From contig JAMPBJ010000002.1 in the NCBI GenBank assembly GCA_023666835.1, positions 1 through 64,000 on the forward strand: 64,000 nucleotides of DNA. Direction: 5' to 3'. Numbering within the stretch: position 1 is the first letter of the stretch; the number at the start of each line of letters is the position of its first letter. The notes below the pieces were generated by a model, which was not told the DNA's origin, did not search any database, and saw only the letters and a list, made by a program, of their open reading frames with translations. A program made the translations under genes and the position numbers. Source of the DNA: Bacteroides sp. GTDB lineage: Bacteria; Bacteroidota; Bacteroidia; Bacteroidales; Muribaculaceae. Shown here piece after piece: positions 41,195 through 49,474 of the stretch.

Positions 41195-41310
41195 TTTGGG
41201 AGGGGTGAAAATTGTGGGAATTAGGAGAGAGGAATTTGGAATTGGGTGCGGCGGGGTTGTGAGTTTGTGAGTTTGTGGAAGTGATGGGAATTATGGGAAT
41301 TATGGGTGGG
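41195..41310 (+). repeat. dispersed G-rich intergenic repeat, copy 6
   Basis: GGGAGGGGTG, GGGAATTAGGAGAGAGGAAT, GGAATTGGG, two tandem GTGAGTTT units, then GTGATGGGAATTATGGGAAT. Same block order as copies 3 and 5, without the 24-nt hairpin. Confidence 0.55.
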
Positions 41311-41315
41311 GAGAA

Positions 41316-41350
41316 TTAAAAATTTACGCCCCGACGTGAGGCCGGGGCGC
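41316..41350 (-). terminator. intrinsic terminator of gdhA
   Basis: Read on the minus strand, CGCCCCG and CGGGGCG pair (41327-41333 with 41343-41349) and are followed by a T-rich run. Confidence 0.8.
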
Positions 41351-41384
41351 TGATTTTTGATTCACTTATATGTAATAATATGTA

Positions 41385-42722
41385 TTAGAGGATGCCTTGG
41401 GCCATCATGGCACGGGCTACTTTCATGAAACCGGCTACGTTGGCTCCCTTTACATAGTTGATGTAGCCGTCGGGTTCCTTCCCGAAGAGTTCGCATTGGT
41501 GGTGGATTTCAGCCATTATGTCCTTCAGGCGTGCATCGACTTCGGCTGCGCTCCACGACAGTTTTTGTGAATTCTGGGCCATTTCGAGACCGGACACGGA
41601 CACGCCTCCGGCGTTGGCGGCTTTGCCCGGAGCATAGAGGATTTTGGCGTTGAGGAATTCCTTGATGGCCTCCGGGGTGGATGGCATGTTGGCACCTTCG
41701 CTGACTGCGATGCATCCGTTGGCCAGGAGTGCACGGGCATCGTCGCCGTCGATTTCGTTTTGAGTGGCGGAGGGCATAGCTATGTCGCATTTGACTTTGA
41801 GCCAGGGGCGTTCGCCCGGCCAGTATTGGCAGTCGAATTCTTCGGCAAACTCGCGAATGCGGCCGCGATAGATGTTTTTGAGTTCGAAAATGTAGTTGAG
41901 TTGCTCTTGGGTGAGACCTTCGGGCACGTAGATGGTGCCGTCGCTGTCGCTCATCGATACCACTTTGGCTCCGAGCTGAAGGAGCTTTTCGGCTGTGTAA
42001 GTGGCCACGTTGCCCGAACCGGAGATGGCCACTCGTTTGTCCTTGATGTCGATGCCGCGGGTTGCGAGCATTGAGAGCAAGAAGTAGACGTTGCCATAGC
42101 CGGTGGCCTCCGGTCGTATCAGCGATCCGCCGAATTCGCGACCTTTGCCGGTGAAAGTGCCGGTGTTTTCGCGGGCGAGTTTTTTGTACATACCATACAT
42201 GTAGCCTACTTCGCGGCCGCCAACGCCGATGTCGCCGGCGGGCACATCGGTGTCGGCGCCGATCTGTCGCCAAAGTTCGGTGATGAATGCCTGGCAGAAG
42301 CGCATCACTTCCATGTCGCTTTTGCCACGGGGTGAGAAATCGCTGCCGCCCTTTGCGCCACCCATGGCGAGAGTGGTCAGGGAGTTTTTGAACGTCTGTT
42401 CGAATGCCAGGAATTTGAGGATGGATAGGTTGACTGAAGAATGAAAGCGGATGCCGCCTTTGTATGGACCGATGGCGTTGGAATGCTGGATGCGGTAGCC
42501 CATGTTGTTTTGGATTCGGCCGCTATCGTCGACCCATGAAACACGGAATGTGAAGATGCGGTCGGGGATGCACAGGCGCTCGATGAGATTGTAGCGCTCA
42601 AACTCCGGGTATTGGTTGTAGACATCTTCGATTGATGTTATCACTTCCTCGACGGCTTGAAGATATTCGGGCTCGTGTGGGAAACGGCGACGAAGGTCAG
42701 CCATGACATCGCTTGCTTTCAT
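41385..42722 (-). CDS. gdhA: NADP-type glutamate dehydrogenase
   Basis: 445 residues, the length of hexameric bacterial GDH-I. The substrate-binding PYKGGIRFHSSVN, the Lys in MGGAKGGSDFSP, PAGDIGVGGREVGYMYG and the nucleotide loop ISGSGNVATY are all present. It interconverts 2-oxoglutarate plus ammonia and glutamate in the cytoplasm. The ~50-residue N-terminal extension and length favour the anabolic NADP(H) type. Monocistronic, with a canonical promoter (42782-42813) and a terminator. Confidence 0.97.
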   Translation of the reverse strand: MKASDVMADLRRRFPHEPEYLQAVEEVITSIEDVYNQYPEFERYNLIERLCIPDRIFTFRVSWVDDSGRIQNNMGYRIQHSNAIGPYKGGIRFHSSVNLSILKFLAFEQTFKNSLTTLAMGGAKGGSDFSPRGKSDMEVMRFCQAFITELWRQIGADTDVPAGDIGVGGREVGYMYGMYKKLARENTGTFTGKGREFGGSLIRPEATGYGNVYFLLSMLATRGIDIKDKRVAISGSGNVATYTAEKLLQLGAKVVSMSDSDGTIYVPEGLTQEQLNYIFELKNIYRGRIREFAEEFDCQYWPGERPWLKVKCDIAMPSATQNEIDGDDARALLANGCIAVSEGANMPSTPEAIKEFLNAKILYAPGKAANAGGVSVSGLEMAQNSQKLSWSAAEVDARLKDIMAEIHHQCELFGKEPDGYINYVKGANVAGFMKVARAMMAQGIL

Positions 42723-42781
42723 TTTGATTGATTGGATTGGTTTTTACTGACGTTTTGTATTGAAAAATTGTTTGTCACTTG

Positions 42782-42813
42782 CAAAAGTAATGAATAATTG
42801 TCGATTTTGCAAA
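42782..42813 (-). promoter_or_regulatory. promoter of gdhA
   Basis: Minus-strand TTTG at 42810-42813, exactly 20 nt, then TACTTTTG at 42782-42789; a canonical Bacteroidetes promoter 60 nt before the gdhA ATG. Confidence 0.75.
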
Positions 42814-42874
42814 TAAAAAGAAAGCGGAATGCGCATCGGCGTATTCCGCTATAATATAATATGGTGGGTTGGTG

Positions 42875-44887
42875 TCAGTTGATAATGATTTCGTCGAGGA
42901 AAAGCCATGCGCCGGGGCGGGGATTGGCTTTGGCCTGCAGGCGCACGTAGCGCGCTTCGGTGTTGAGCGGCAGGAAATAGTTCTTGAACATGATCTTGCC
43001 GTAGGTGGGATCCATGTCGGTGTTAACGGTGCCGACCTCGGTGAAGTTCTTTCCGTCGAGGCTGACCGAGTAGGTGACGGCATCGGGGAGTTGCACCCAG
43101 GCTCCTTCGGAATGCATGAAGCCAGTGTTGACGGCGTGGAGTGGCTTTGTTTCGCCCAGGTCGACGATGAGTTCCATATCTCCGGTCCAGCCTTGCCAGC
43201 GTTTGTCGCCGTAGGTCCAGCCACCGAGGATTCCATCGGTGAGGGTCGAGTCGCCGCCGGCGGCATATTTTTCACTGTAGGGGGTGGTGTAGGTCACTTT
43301 GGCTCCACGGGCGAGGTGGTTGACGGGACTGAGGCTTTCGGGGCGTTCACCATACTCGTGAGCCAGATCGAAGGTGGTGTATCCGTCGGCGTTGAGCCAG
43401 GTGTTGAACAGCAGGGCGCGACGGTGGAAATCGTCGTAGTCCTTACCGGCCGGCGACCATCCGATCTCGGCTATGGCATAGGCGCGTGGGTAGTACATGT
43501 ATTCGGCGTGGGAATCCTCGGTGACGTATTCCGACCAGAGATTTGCCTGCACGCCGAGCAGATGGCGAGTGTCGACAGAGTCGGGAATATCGTAGAACGG
43601 TTCGTAGGAGTAGACTTTCGACAGGGGAGTGTAGCCGCCGATCGAAGCCGGTTCGCGGAAGGGGGCATCCTGGGAGTAGTCGATGTAGCAGAATGCTCCC
43701 GGAGTCATGATGACATCGTGGCCTTCGGCCATGGCTTTGACGCCACCTTCGGTACCGCGCCACGACATGACGGTGGCATCGGGAGCCACACCGCCTTCGA
43801 GAATCTCGTCCCAGCCGATGATGCGGCGGCCGCGGGAGTTGACATGCTGCTCGATGCGTTTGATCAGATAGCTTTGGAGCTCGTCGACGTTGGCAAGACC
43901 GTTTTCCTGCATGCGGCGTTGGCAATCGGGGCAGTCTTTCCATGCGCTTTTGGAAGCCTCGTCGCCACCTATATGGATCAACGTCGAGGGGAACAGGTCG
44001 ATGGTCTCATCGAGTACGGTGGTCAGGAACCGGAAAGTCTCCTCCTTGCCCGGGCAGAAATCGCTTGTTTTGGCACCGGTGCAACCGAGTTCGGGATAAG
44101 TAGCAATGACTTCCTCGCTGTGGCCGGGCATTTCGATTTCGGGAATGATGGTGATACCCAGTCCGGCGCAGTAGTCGATGAGGTCTTTGAGTTGCTGCTT
44201 GGTGTAGTATCCTCCGTAGGCGCCGGTGGTGGAGCTGTCGCAATAGTGGGCACCTTCGGCAGCCCAGTCGGTCCAACGGCGTTCGGGGCGCCATGCGGCA
44301 TAAGAGTTGAGACGCGGGAAGCTGTCGGATTCAATGCGCCATCCGGCACCGTCGGTGAGGTGCAGGTGCATGCGGTTGAGTTTCAGGCGCGCCATGGCAT
44401 CGGCCTGCTTGTAGAGAAATTCAATGGGACGGAAATGGCGGCTGACATCAAAGTGCAGTCCGCGGTAGCTGAAGCGCGGAGCGTCGGTGACGGTCAGACA
44501 TGGGATGGAGCCGTCGGTCGATTTTTGCTCCAGTATCTGGCGAAGGGTCATGATGCCGTAGAAGGCACCTGTGGCCGAAGGCGAAGAAATGGTGATAAGT
44601 CGAGGGGCAACCGTCAGAGTGTAGGCTTCGGGGTTGCCCGGACGGTTGGTGACTGTGATCTGCAGAGAAGATTTGCTCCAGGCGGCTTCGGTTGCTCCGA
44701 TGGTGGCAGCTGCATTGGCTATCATTTTGTCGGAAGATCCTTTTACGGAGTATGTCAGACCTGTGGCTGCCGGCGTGAAAGAGCCCTTACCGTAGGTGAT
44801 TTCCGACGGACGTGGTAAGATGTCGACAGTAGCATTGACGGTCAATGCTACGAGGAATAGCAGGAAAAAAGATGCTATATGGCGCAT
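42875..44887 (-). CDS. GH20 beta-N-acetylhexosaminidase, secreted
   Basis: 670 residues from ATG 44887 (MRHIASFFLLFLVALTVNA is a signal peptide). An N-terminal GH20b domain (~20-145) precedes the TIM barrel: RGLHFDVSRHF, MHLHLTDGAGWRIE, EIEMPGHSEEV, and the catalytic Asp-Glu in LIHIGGDEASKSAW. A C-terminal ~150 residues form an F5/8C-like carbohydrate-binding domain (DMELIVDLGE, RYVRLQAKANPRP). It releases terminal GlcNAc or GalNAc from glycans with substrate-assisted catalysis, consistent with host- or diet-glycan foraging in a gut species. Monocistronic. Confidence 0.95.
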   Translation of the reverse strand: MRHIASFFLLFLVALTVNATVDILPRPSEITYGKGSFTPAATGLTYSVKGSSDKMIANAAATIGATEAAWSKSSLQITVTNRPGNPEAYTLTVAPRLITISSPSATGAFYGIMTLRQILEQKSTDGSIPCLTVTDAPRFSYRGLHFDVSRHFRPIEFLYKQADAMARLKLNRMHLHLTDGAGWRIESDSFPRLNSYAAWRPERRWTDWAAEGAHYCDSSTTGAYGGYYTKQQLKDLIDYCAGLGITIIPEIEMPGHSEEVIATYPELGCTGAKTSDFCPGKEETFRFLTTVLDETIDLFPSTLIHIGGDEASKSAWKDCPDCQRRMQENGLANVDELQSYLIKRIEQHVNSRGRRIIGWDEILEGGVAPDATVMSWRGTEGGVKAMAEGHDVIMTPGAFCYIDYSQDAPFREPASIGGYTPLSKVYSYEPFYDIPDSVDTRHLLGVQANLWSEYVTEDSHAEYMYYPRAYAIAEIGWSPAGKDYDDFHRRALLFNTWLNADGYTTFDLAHEYGERPESLSPVNHLARGAKVTYTTPYSEKYAAGGDSTLTDGILGGWTYGDKRWQGWTGDMELIVDLGETKPLHAVNTGFMHSEGAWVQLPDAVTYSVSLDGKNFTEVGTVNTDMDPTYGKIMFKNYFLPLNTEARYVRLQAKANPRPGAWLFLDEIIIN

Positions 44888-44915
44888 AAATGTTAAAATA
44901 TTAAAGATTTGCATG

Positions 44916-44923
44916 TAAAGATA
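44916..44923 (-). promoter_or_regulatory. weak -7 box for the GH20 gene
   Basis: Minus-strand TATCTTTA, seven of eight positions of TAnnTTTG, 28 nt before the ATG. A + strand TACATTTG at 44936-44943 may serve the next gene. Confidence 0.35.
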
Positions 44924-45091
44924 CTGCATATTTTTTACATTTGACTACAAAGAAGCATAAAAGATGCTAATTCGGGAAAAGCAATTTAAACTTCTTAAAT
45001 TGAAGATTGTCATTATATCAGAGCTCGAAATTAATAACAGGAAAAACACACATAATATAAATAAAGATATTTACTGATAAAAAATTAGATT

Positions 45092-45667
45092 ATGACTAAG
45101 AAATTTTTCACGCTCGCAATAGCAACCATATTAACACTCGGCATGTCGTCGTTCGCTCAGTCGCCCACCGAAGGCAACCCCACAAAAAGTGAATGCAAAC
45201 GCGACGGCAAGAAGTGCGATAAGAAAAAATGCGACAAGTCCTGCGACAAGAAAGGTGACAAGAAAGGTGACAAAAAATGCGACAAGAAATGCGGCAAACA
45301 TTGTGCCAATCCATTCGAAGGTCTGAATCTGACCCCCGAGCAGCAGACCAAGCTTCAGAGTATACCCACTCCCGCACAGGTGATGAAAGCAGCACGCGAC
45401 CAGAAATCGGATGGACAAGCATCGCCTGAGATGCGTCGACAAGTTGTCCGCGACATTCGCTCCAACTACCTCAAGCAGGTAAGCGCAGTTCTCACCCCCG
45501 AGCAGTACGTTCAGTTCCTCGAAAGCAACTACATTAACCAGTCTCCTGCCAAGCCCGGCAAAGGCGACAAAAAGGGCGACCGCAAGTGTGATAAGAAAAA
45601 AGGTGACCGCAAAGGTGACCGCAGAGGTGATTCACCCCGTGGCGACCGTGGTCAGCAATCAAAATGA
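45092..45667 (+). CDS. secreted Lys/Asp/Cys-repeat protein with Spy-like helical core
   Basis: 191 residues with a signal peptide (MTKKFFTLAIATILTLGMSSFAQ, written in part). Residues ~34-72 are a low-complexity run of CDKK, GDKK and CDKS units with eight Cys. The middle (~75-150) is helical with LNLTPEQQTKLQSI and AVLTPEQYVQFL, the LTPEQ repeats of Spy/CpxP-type periplasmic proteins. The tail returns to GDKK/GDRK/GDRR units. Charge and Cys spacing suggest metal or polyanion binding, but this is inference. Not recognised as a named family. Confidence 0.8.
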   Translation: MTKKFFTLAIATILTLGMSSFAQSPTEGNPTKSECKRDGKKCDKKKCDKSCDKKGDKKGDKKCDKKCGKHCANPFEGLNLTPEQQTKLQSIPTPAQVMKAARDQKSDGQASPEMRRQVVRDIRSNYLKQVSAVLTPEQYVQFLESNYINQSPAKPGKGDKKGDRKCDKKKGDRKGDRRGDSPRGDRGQQSK

Positions 45668-45723
45668 CAGCAATAAGATCTAAATAAAAAATAAAACACA
45701 CTTCATTTTTTCTTCTCTCTCGC

Positions 45724-45762
45724 GAAAGCGACATATCGGCAATCGTCCGGTGTGTCGCTTTC
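45724..45762. terminator. hairpin between convergent genes
   Basis: GAAAGCGACA at 45724-45733 pairs with TGTCGCTTTC at 45753-45762, flanked by T-rich and A-rich runs. Likely terminates both the 45092 gene and the Eis-like gene. Confidence 0.65.
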
Positions 45763-45785
45763 TTCAATATATAGATGTGTTGATG

Positions 45786-46856
45786 TCAGTGGGGCATCAG
45801 GGAGATGCGGGAGCGGTGTGTGGGGAATCCGAGGATCTTTCCGGTGGAAGGAGCGCTGAATACTATGCGGTTGAGCACTTCGATGTCGACATCGAAATCG
45901 TAGGGAGCCGAGGTCTCGTCGTTGATTGTTACAGTGCCTTTGCTCACTAAATAGACGTGGTTGTTCGCCGCTATTATCGGGTCGGAGACTTTTATGGAGG
46001 AGCGCCACGACAGATTGCTCTCGGCTATTGCTTTAAGACACATCTCCACGTTGACTATTCGGGCCATGCCCTGTGAGTAGAGTTTGCGATGGCCCGGAGT
46101 GTCGGACGGAGCATAGTATTTCATCGGAGTGTCGGGATAGCGGTTGCGCAGCTCGCGCATGGCTGCCAGTTCGGCCTCCTTGTCGCAGCCGAGAACTTCG
46201 AGAACCTCGAGCATCGACTGGGAGTTGCGCGCCCAGGCCATGGCTGCAACCGGCACATCGGGTCGGCTAACGGCCACGAATACACCATCGGAATGCAATG
46301 ACAGATTGTCGAGGAAGTTGAAAAAATCGCGCTTGGTGTGGAGAATGCCGCCCGGACGGTTGCGTTCATATTGGCTGAAGGCATCGTAGACGGCATCGGT
46401 GTAGCAGTCGTCGACCACGGTGTAGTCAACGTTTTCTTTCGACGAGAATGAATGAAGCGATGTGAACCGCTGTGTGTCAGTCAGAAAAACGGTAGAGAAG
46501 CCGAAACGGTCGAAGAAGAAATAGAGCCAGTCGTGGTTGGGAATCAGAGCGCAGAGCATATCGCCACGATTGTAGGCGGTGTGTATAGCCTCGTTCATGA
46601 GTTGCGACATGTAGCCGCGACCCCGTGCTGACCGTCGGGTGACAGCTCCGCAGATATAGCTGACAGGAAGTTCCCGGCCATAGAACAGCATGCTGTAGGG
46701 CTGAAGGAGCAAAGTGCTCACGAGGCGGTCTTCATAGTGAATGGTCAGCGCATCGCCGTCGTTGTAGATGCGCCCGAAATACATGTCGAGATATTCTTCT
46801 GATTCCTTAAATCCCTCGCGCCACAGATGACGTATGTCGTTTTTATAGCTCATCAT
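45786..46856 (-). CDS. Eis-like GNAT acetyltransferase (tandem GNAT plus SCP2-like)
   Basis: 356 residues. The N-terminal GNAT domain has YICGAVTRRSARGRGYMSQLM, the acetyl-CoA R/Q-x-x-G-x-G/A loop, and FFFDRFGFSTVF. A second GNAT-like region (~140-265) is degenerate. The C-terminal ~90 residues form a sterol-carrier-like domain (SDPIIAANNHVYLVSKGTVTI). This three-part layout is that of the Eis/GNAT-hybrid family, which acetylates amines on small molecules or proteins. Substrate unknown. Monocistronic on the minus strand. Confidence 0.85.
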   Translation of the reverse strand: MMSYKNDIRHLWREGFKESEEYLDMYFGRIYNDGDALTIHYEDRLVSTLLLQPYSMLFYGRELPVSYICGAVTRRSARGRGYMSQLMNEAIHTAYNRGDMLCALIPNHDWLYFFFDRFGFSTVFLTDTQRFTSLHSFSSKENVDYTVVDDCYTDAVYDAFSQYERNRPGGILHTKRDFFNFLDNLSLHSDGVFVAVSRPDVPVAAMAWARNSQSMLEVLEVLGCDKEAELAAMRELRNRYPDTPMKYYAPSDTPGHRKLYSQGMARIVNVEMCLKAIAESNLSWRSSIKVSDPIIAANNHVYLVSKGTVTINDETSAPYDFDVDIEVLNRIVFSAPSTGKILGFPTHRSRISLMPH

Positions 46857-46997
46857 TCATAGTTGCTTTACAACTATAGAACGCCCCGAGGACGCCGGGG
46901 GTTTCTCGAAGTGTTATATAATAGTGTTAAATCGAGCAAAAAGCGAGTTATTTTTTGCATCGAAACATACATCGTCGCAAGGCATCGAATTGGTTGA

Positions 46998-47123
46998 AGC
47001 CGAATAAATCAGCTAATCGAGATATATACCATAACCGGTGTCAAAGTCAATGACACGAATCTGACTCCGGGCATATACATAGTGCGTCAGGGCTCCGAAG
47101 CCTATAAGACGCTCATCAGATAA
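46998..47123 (+). pseudogene. 3' remnant of a secreted-protein gene with a C-terminal sorting domain
   Basis: An open stretch of ~41 codons with no start and an in-frame stop just before it. It encodes IYTITGVKVNDTNLTPGIYI, then VRQGSEAYKTLIR and a stop. The G-x-K-V ... L-x-P-G-I-Y-I-V-x-x-G-x-x-x-x-K-x-x-x-R pattern is the type IX secretion (Por) C-terminal signal of Bacteroidetes. The rest of the gene is gone. The stop overlaps the start of an IS end. Confidence 0.65.
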
Positions 47124-47140
47124 TATGGAACAGGCTCTTA
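47122..47140. mobile_element. solo IS end identical to the right end of the 7365-8170 element
   Basis: TATGGAACAGGCTC plus the outside TTA at 47124-47140 repeats the right terminus and target TTA of the IS at 8157-8173; the identity is 18 nt including one more A. No transposase or matching left end is found nearby, so this is a remnant. The gene-free stretch 46857-47197 otherwise holds a short CCCCG..CGGGG hairpin near 46884, the coding remnant above, and the DUF4301 terminator. Confidence 0.65.
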
Positions 47141-47181
47141 AAATAAGATGACCGTTGATTTAAGTCAGCGGCCATCTTTTG
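47141..47181 (-). terminator. terminator of the DUF4301 gene
   Basis: Imperfect stem: AAGATG-A-CCG with CGG-CCATCTT (47145-47154 with 47168-47178), followed on the minus strand by a T-rich run and on the plus strand by TTTT. Confidence 0.65.
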
Positions 47182-47197
47182 TTATCAGTAGTTGTGG

Positions 47198-48721
47198 TCA
47201 GTTCTGGTGGCTTGGGCGGAGAAGATCGTTGACGGTCTTCACGGGGTTGAACGTTTCGATGGGGACTTCGACGAAAGCGGTGTTCCAGTCGCTCATCGCG
47301 CCGTTCCAAAGGCCGGGGAGTTCCATGGCGCGCAGCTCTTTGCCGTGGCTCGACTTAGAGGAGATAAAGCCGGTGGCGGGGTCGACATAGTCGGGAAGAT
47401 TGAATTTGAGACCGTGACGGTCCTTGATATAGCAGACCAAGTCGACAGGATTGAAGTGGGTGGCCTCCTTCAGCATCTTGGCATATTCGGCGTTGGCAGG
47501 ATCAATCTGGTTGCCTTCAAGGATTTGAGGAGATGCCGACCCGTCGGGGTTGACAGCGATGAACGGACCTCCGCCGGGTTCGCCTTCGTTGCGCACCATG
47601 CCGCACACACGCAGCGGTCGGTTGAGTTTTTCGTGGATATATACGGCCAGCTCGGTGTCGTTCATATCGGCAATACGATTGTCGATCAATCCCAGACGGG
47701 AAGCCATGAATTGAGCCATTTCGTTGAGAGTCTCACGATTGTATTCACCGGCGGCAAGCACATCGAGGTAGTGCTGAATGGTGTCGTGGAGCTGCATAAG
47801 GTAGCCGGCAATCACCTGTTTGTAGCGGATGGTAGGTTGGCGCAGTGCATCGGGAACTACGTTGTCGATGTTTTTGATAAACACTACGGCTGACTGCATG
47901 TCGTTGAGATTCTGGATCAGGGCACCGTGGCCACCGGGACGGAACAACAGATGACCGTCTTCGATGAAAGGCGTGTTGTCGGGGTTGACAGCTATGGTGT
48001 CGGTCGATGGTTTCTGCTCGGAGAGGCTGACGTTGAATTTCACACCGTAGGCTTTGCTGATAGCCGGAAGCACCTGCTGAAGTTTTTCTTCGAAGAGTTT
48101 GCGGTGGTTGGCCGAAACGGTGAAGTGCAGGTTGACCACGCCGTCGGAATTGGCTGCTGTCTGTGCGCCCTCCACAAGTTGTTCTTCAACCGGGGTTCGT
48201 GCTCCCTCGGGGTAGCTGTGAAATTTCAGAAGACCCTTGGGGAGATTGCCGTAGTTGAGGCCGTCAGGGAGTATGATGCCACCGATGATTTCCTTATATC
48301 GATGTTCGGCTTTGAGCTGGTTGGCATCTTTGCCGTATTTTGCCTTGAGCACCTTGTTGAGGTCGGTGATGAAAGCCATTTTGTCGATATCCTTGATGAC
48401 CTTGTCAACCGGACTGCCGGGGCTGGGAGCATCGTCGGGCCCGTCGACAAATTCAAACAGAGCTTTGAACATTCGCGAGGCTGCTCCGGAAGCCGGAACG
48501 AATTTGACTACTTCGCCGCCGTCGGCAAGATATTCTTTCCAGCGGTTGATGGCTTCGGCCTGTTCATCGGCGGTCAGTTGTGCAATGCCGTGGCCTGTGC
48601 GTGCCACATCGACAATTTTAAGATAGGGGAAACCGGTGGCAAAGCGGGCAAGCTGTTGCTCAACCTGTTTTTCTGTAATGCCTCTTTTTTCAAACAAGGC
48701 CAGATCTTCGTCTCGAAACAT
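47198..48721 (-). CDS. DUF4301 family protein, nucleotidyltransferase-like
   Basis: 507 residues from ATG 48721, after a canonical promoter; upstream open frame is antisense to the next gene. It matches DUF4301 as I know it from Bacteroidetes. VKFVPASGAASRMFKAL near residue 75 resembles the N-terminal G-x-G-x-R/M loop of sugar-nucleotide pyrophosphorylases, and LLFRPGGHGALIQNLN resembles the GHG segment of the UDP-GlcNAc pyrophosphorylase family. A GT-A/pyrophosphorylase fold is thus inferred. No signal peptide. Divergent from the Sua5/TsaC-type gene. Confidence 0.85.
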   Translation of the reverse strand: MFRDEDLALFEKRGITEKQVEQQLARFATGFPYLKIVDVARTGHGIAQLTADEQAEAINRWKEYLADGGEVVKFVPASGAASRMFKALFEFVDGPDDAPSPGSPVDKVIKDIDKMAFITDLNKVLKAKYGKDANQLKAEHRYKEIIGGIILPDGLNYGNLPKGLLKFHSYPEGARTPVEEQLVEGAQTAANSDGVVNLHFTVSANHRKLFEEKLQQVLPAISKAYGVKFNVSLSEQKPSTDTIAVNPDNTPFIEDGHLLFRPGGHGALIQNLNDMQSAVVFIKNIDNVVPDALRQPTIRYKQVIAGYLMQLHDTIQHYLDVLAAGEYNRETLNEMAQFMASRLGLIDNRIADMNDTELAVYIHEKLNRPLRVCGMVRNEGEPGGGPFIAVNPDGSASPQILEGNQIDPANAEYAKMLKEATHFNPVDLVCYIKDRHGLKFNLPDYVDPATGFISSKSSHGKELRAMELPGLWNGAMSDWNTAFVEVPIETFNPVKTVNDLLRPSHQN

Positions 48722-48767
48722 AGTTTTTATATGGTATTGGTTATTTTGGATTATCGTTAGACGGAAA

Positions 48768-48798
48768 CAAAAGTACACAAATGGGTTTGATATATCAA
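48768..48798 (-). promoter_or_regulatory. promoter of the DUF4301 gene
   Basis: Minus-strand TTG at 48796-48798, 20-nt spacer, TACTTTTG at 48768-48775. Canonical spacing, 47 nt before the ATG. Confidence 0.7.
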
Positions 48799-48842
48799 CA
48801 AAAACGTAGATAAAATAATTTTTTATTGTGGAGTCATTATAG

Positions 48843-48850
48843 TATCTTTG
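48843..48850 (+). promoter_or_regulatory. -7 promoter box for the Sua5/TsaC-type gene
   Basis: TATCTTTG, exact TAnnTTTG, 25 nt before the ATG and divergent from the DUF4301 promoter. Confidence 0.6.
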
Positions 48851-48874
48851 CAGATATAATAAGCCGTTTCGACG

Positions 48875-49453
48875 ATGAAAATACCAAGTTTTGCAGAAGA
48901 TGTCGCTGCCGCTGTGGACTGTATGCGCCGTGGGGGTGTGATTCTTTATCCTACTGATACGGTGTGGGGTATTGGCTGCGATGCTACCAATGGCGATGCA
49001 ATAGCGAAAGTGTTTGCGATCAAACGCCGTGAGGAATCGAAGGCATTGATCACACTGGTCGACTCGGAGGCAATGCTCGAACGTCATGTCGATGATGCAC
49101 CGGAGGTGGCATATGAATTGATAGAAGCGGCTGTCAAACCTCTTACTATCGTGTTCGACAACCCTGTCGGTGTCGACCGAAAGCTCATGGCCTCCGACGG
49201 GAGTGCTGCCTTTCGTGTCACTTCGGAGCGCTACAGTCAGGCACTTTGCCATGGGCTGCGTCGACCTGTAGTGTCGACTTCGGCCAATATCAGTGGCCGG
49301 CCGACACCGGCAACTTTCGCGCAGATTGATCCGGAGATAGTGGAGGTCGTTGACTACGTGGCTTTCTATCGGCGCGATGATGACACGCCGGCGCAATCGT
49401 CGACAGTCATCAAACTCTCCAACGATTGCACTATTAAGATATTGAGAAAGTAG
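48875..49453 (+). CDS. L-threonylcarbamoyladenylate synthase (Sua5/YciO/YrdC family)
   Basis: 192 residues, the short single-domain form. Landmarks are GGVILYPTDTVWGIGCDA, FAIKRREESKALI (KxR...S), LTIVFDN, AFRVT and PVVSTSANISGRPT. It makes threonylcarbamoyl-AMP from Thr, bicarbonate and ATP for t6A37 of ANN-decoding tRNAs. YciO-like paralogues share the fold, but the KR and SxN motifs are intact. Followed after 21 nt by the sugar transferase gene. Confidence 0.92.
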   Translation: MKIPSFAEDVAAAVDCMRRGGVILYPTDTVWGIGCDATNGDAIAKVFAIKRREESKALITLVDSEAMLERHVDDAPEVAYELIEAAVKPLTIVFDNPVGVDRKLMASDGSAAFRVTSERYSQALCHGLRRPVVSTSANISGRPTPATFAQIDPEIVEVVDYVAFYRRDDDTPAQSSTVIKLSNDCTIKILRK

Positions 49454-49474
49454 AACACAGAGCAAAACCGACTG

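Noticed and set aside
42869..44818. A 649-codon open frame on the + strand
   Set aside because: It is exactly antisense to the GH20 hexosaminidase, which has all family motifs. The + frame has no recognisable domain and a skewed Val/Gly/Phe composition typical of complement frames in high-GC codon usage.
47927..48760. A 277-codon open frame on the + strand
   Set aside because: Antisense to DUF4301; the minus-strand gene has a canonical promoter and family motifs.
48722..49465. N-terminal extension of DUF4301 across the Sua5/TsaC-type gene
   Set aside because: The extension is antisense to a clear L-threonylcarbamoyladenylate synthase gene, and the promoter at 48768-48798 places the start at 48721.
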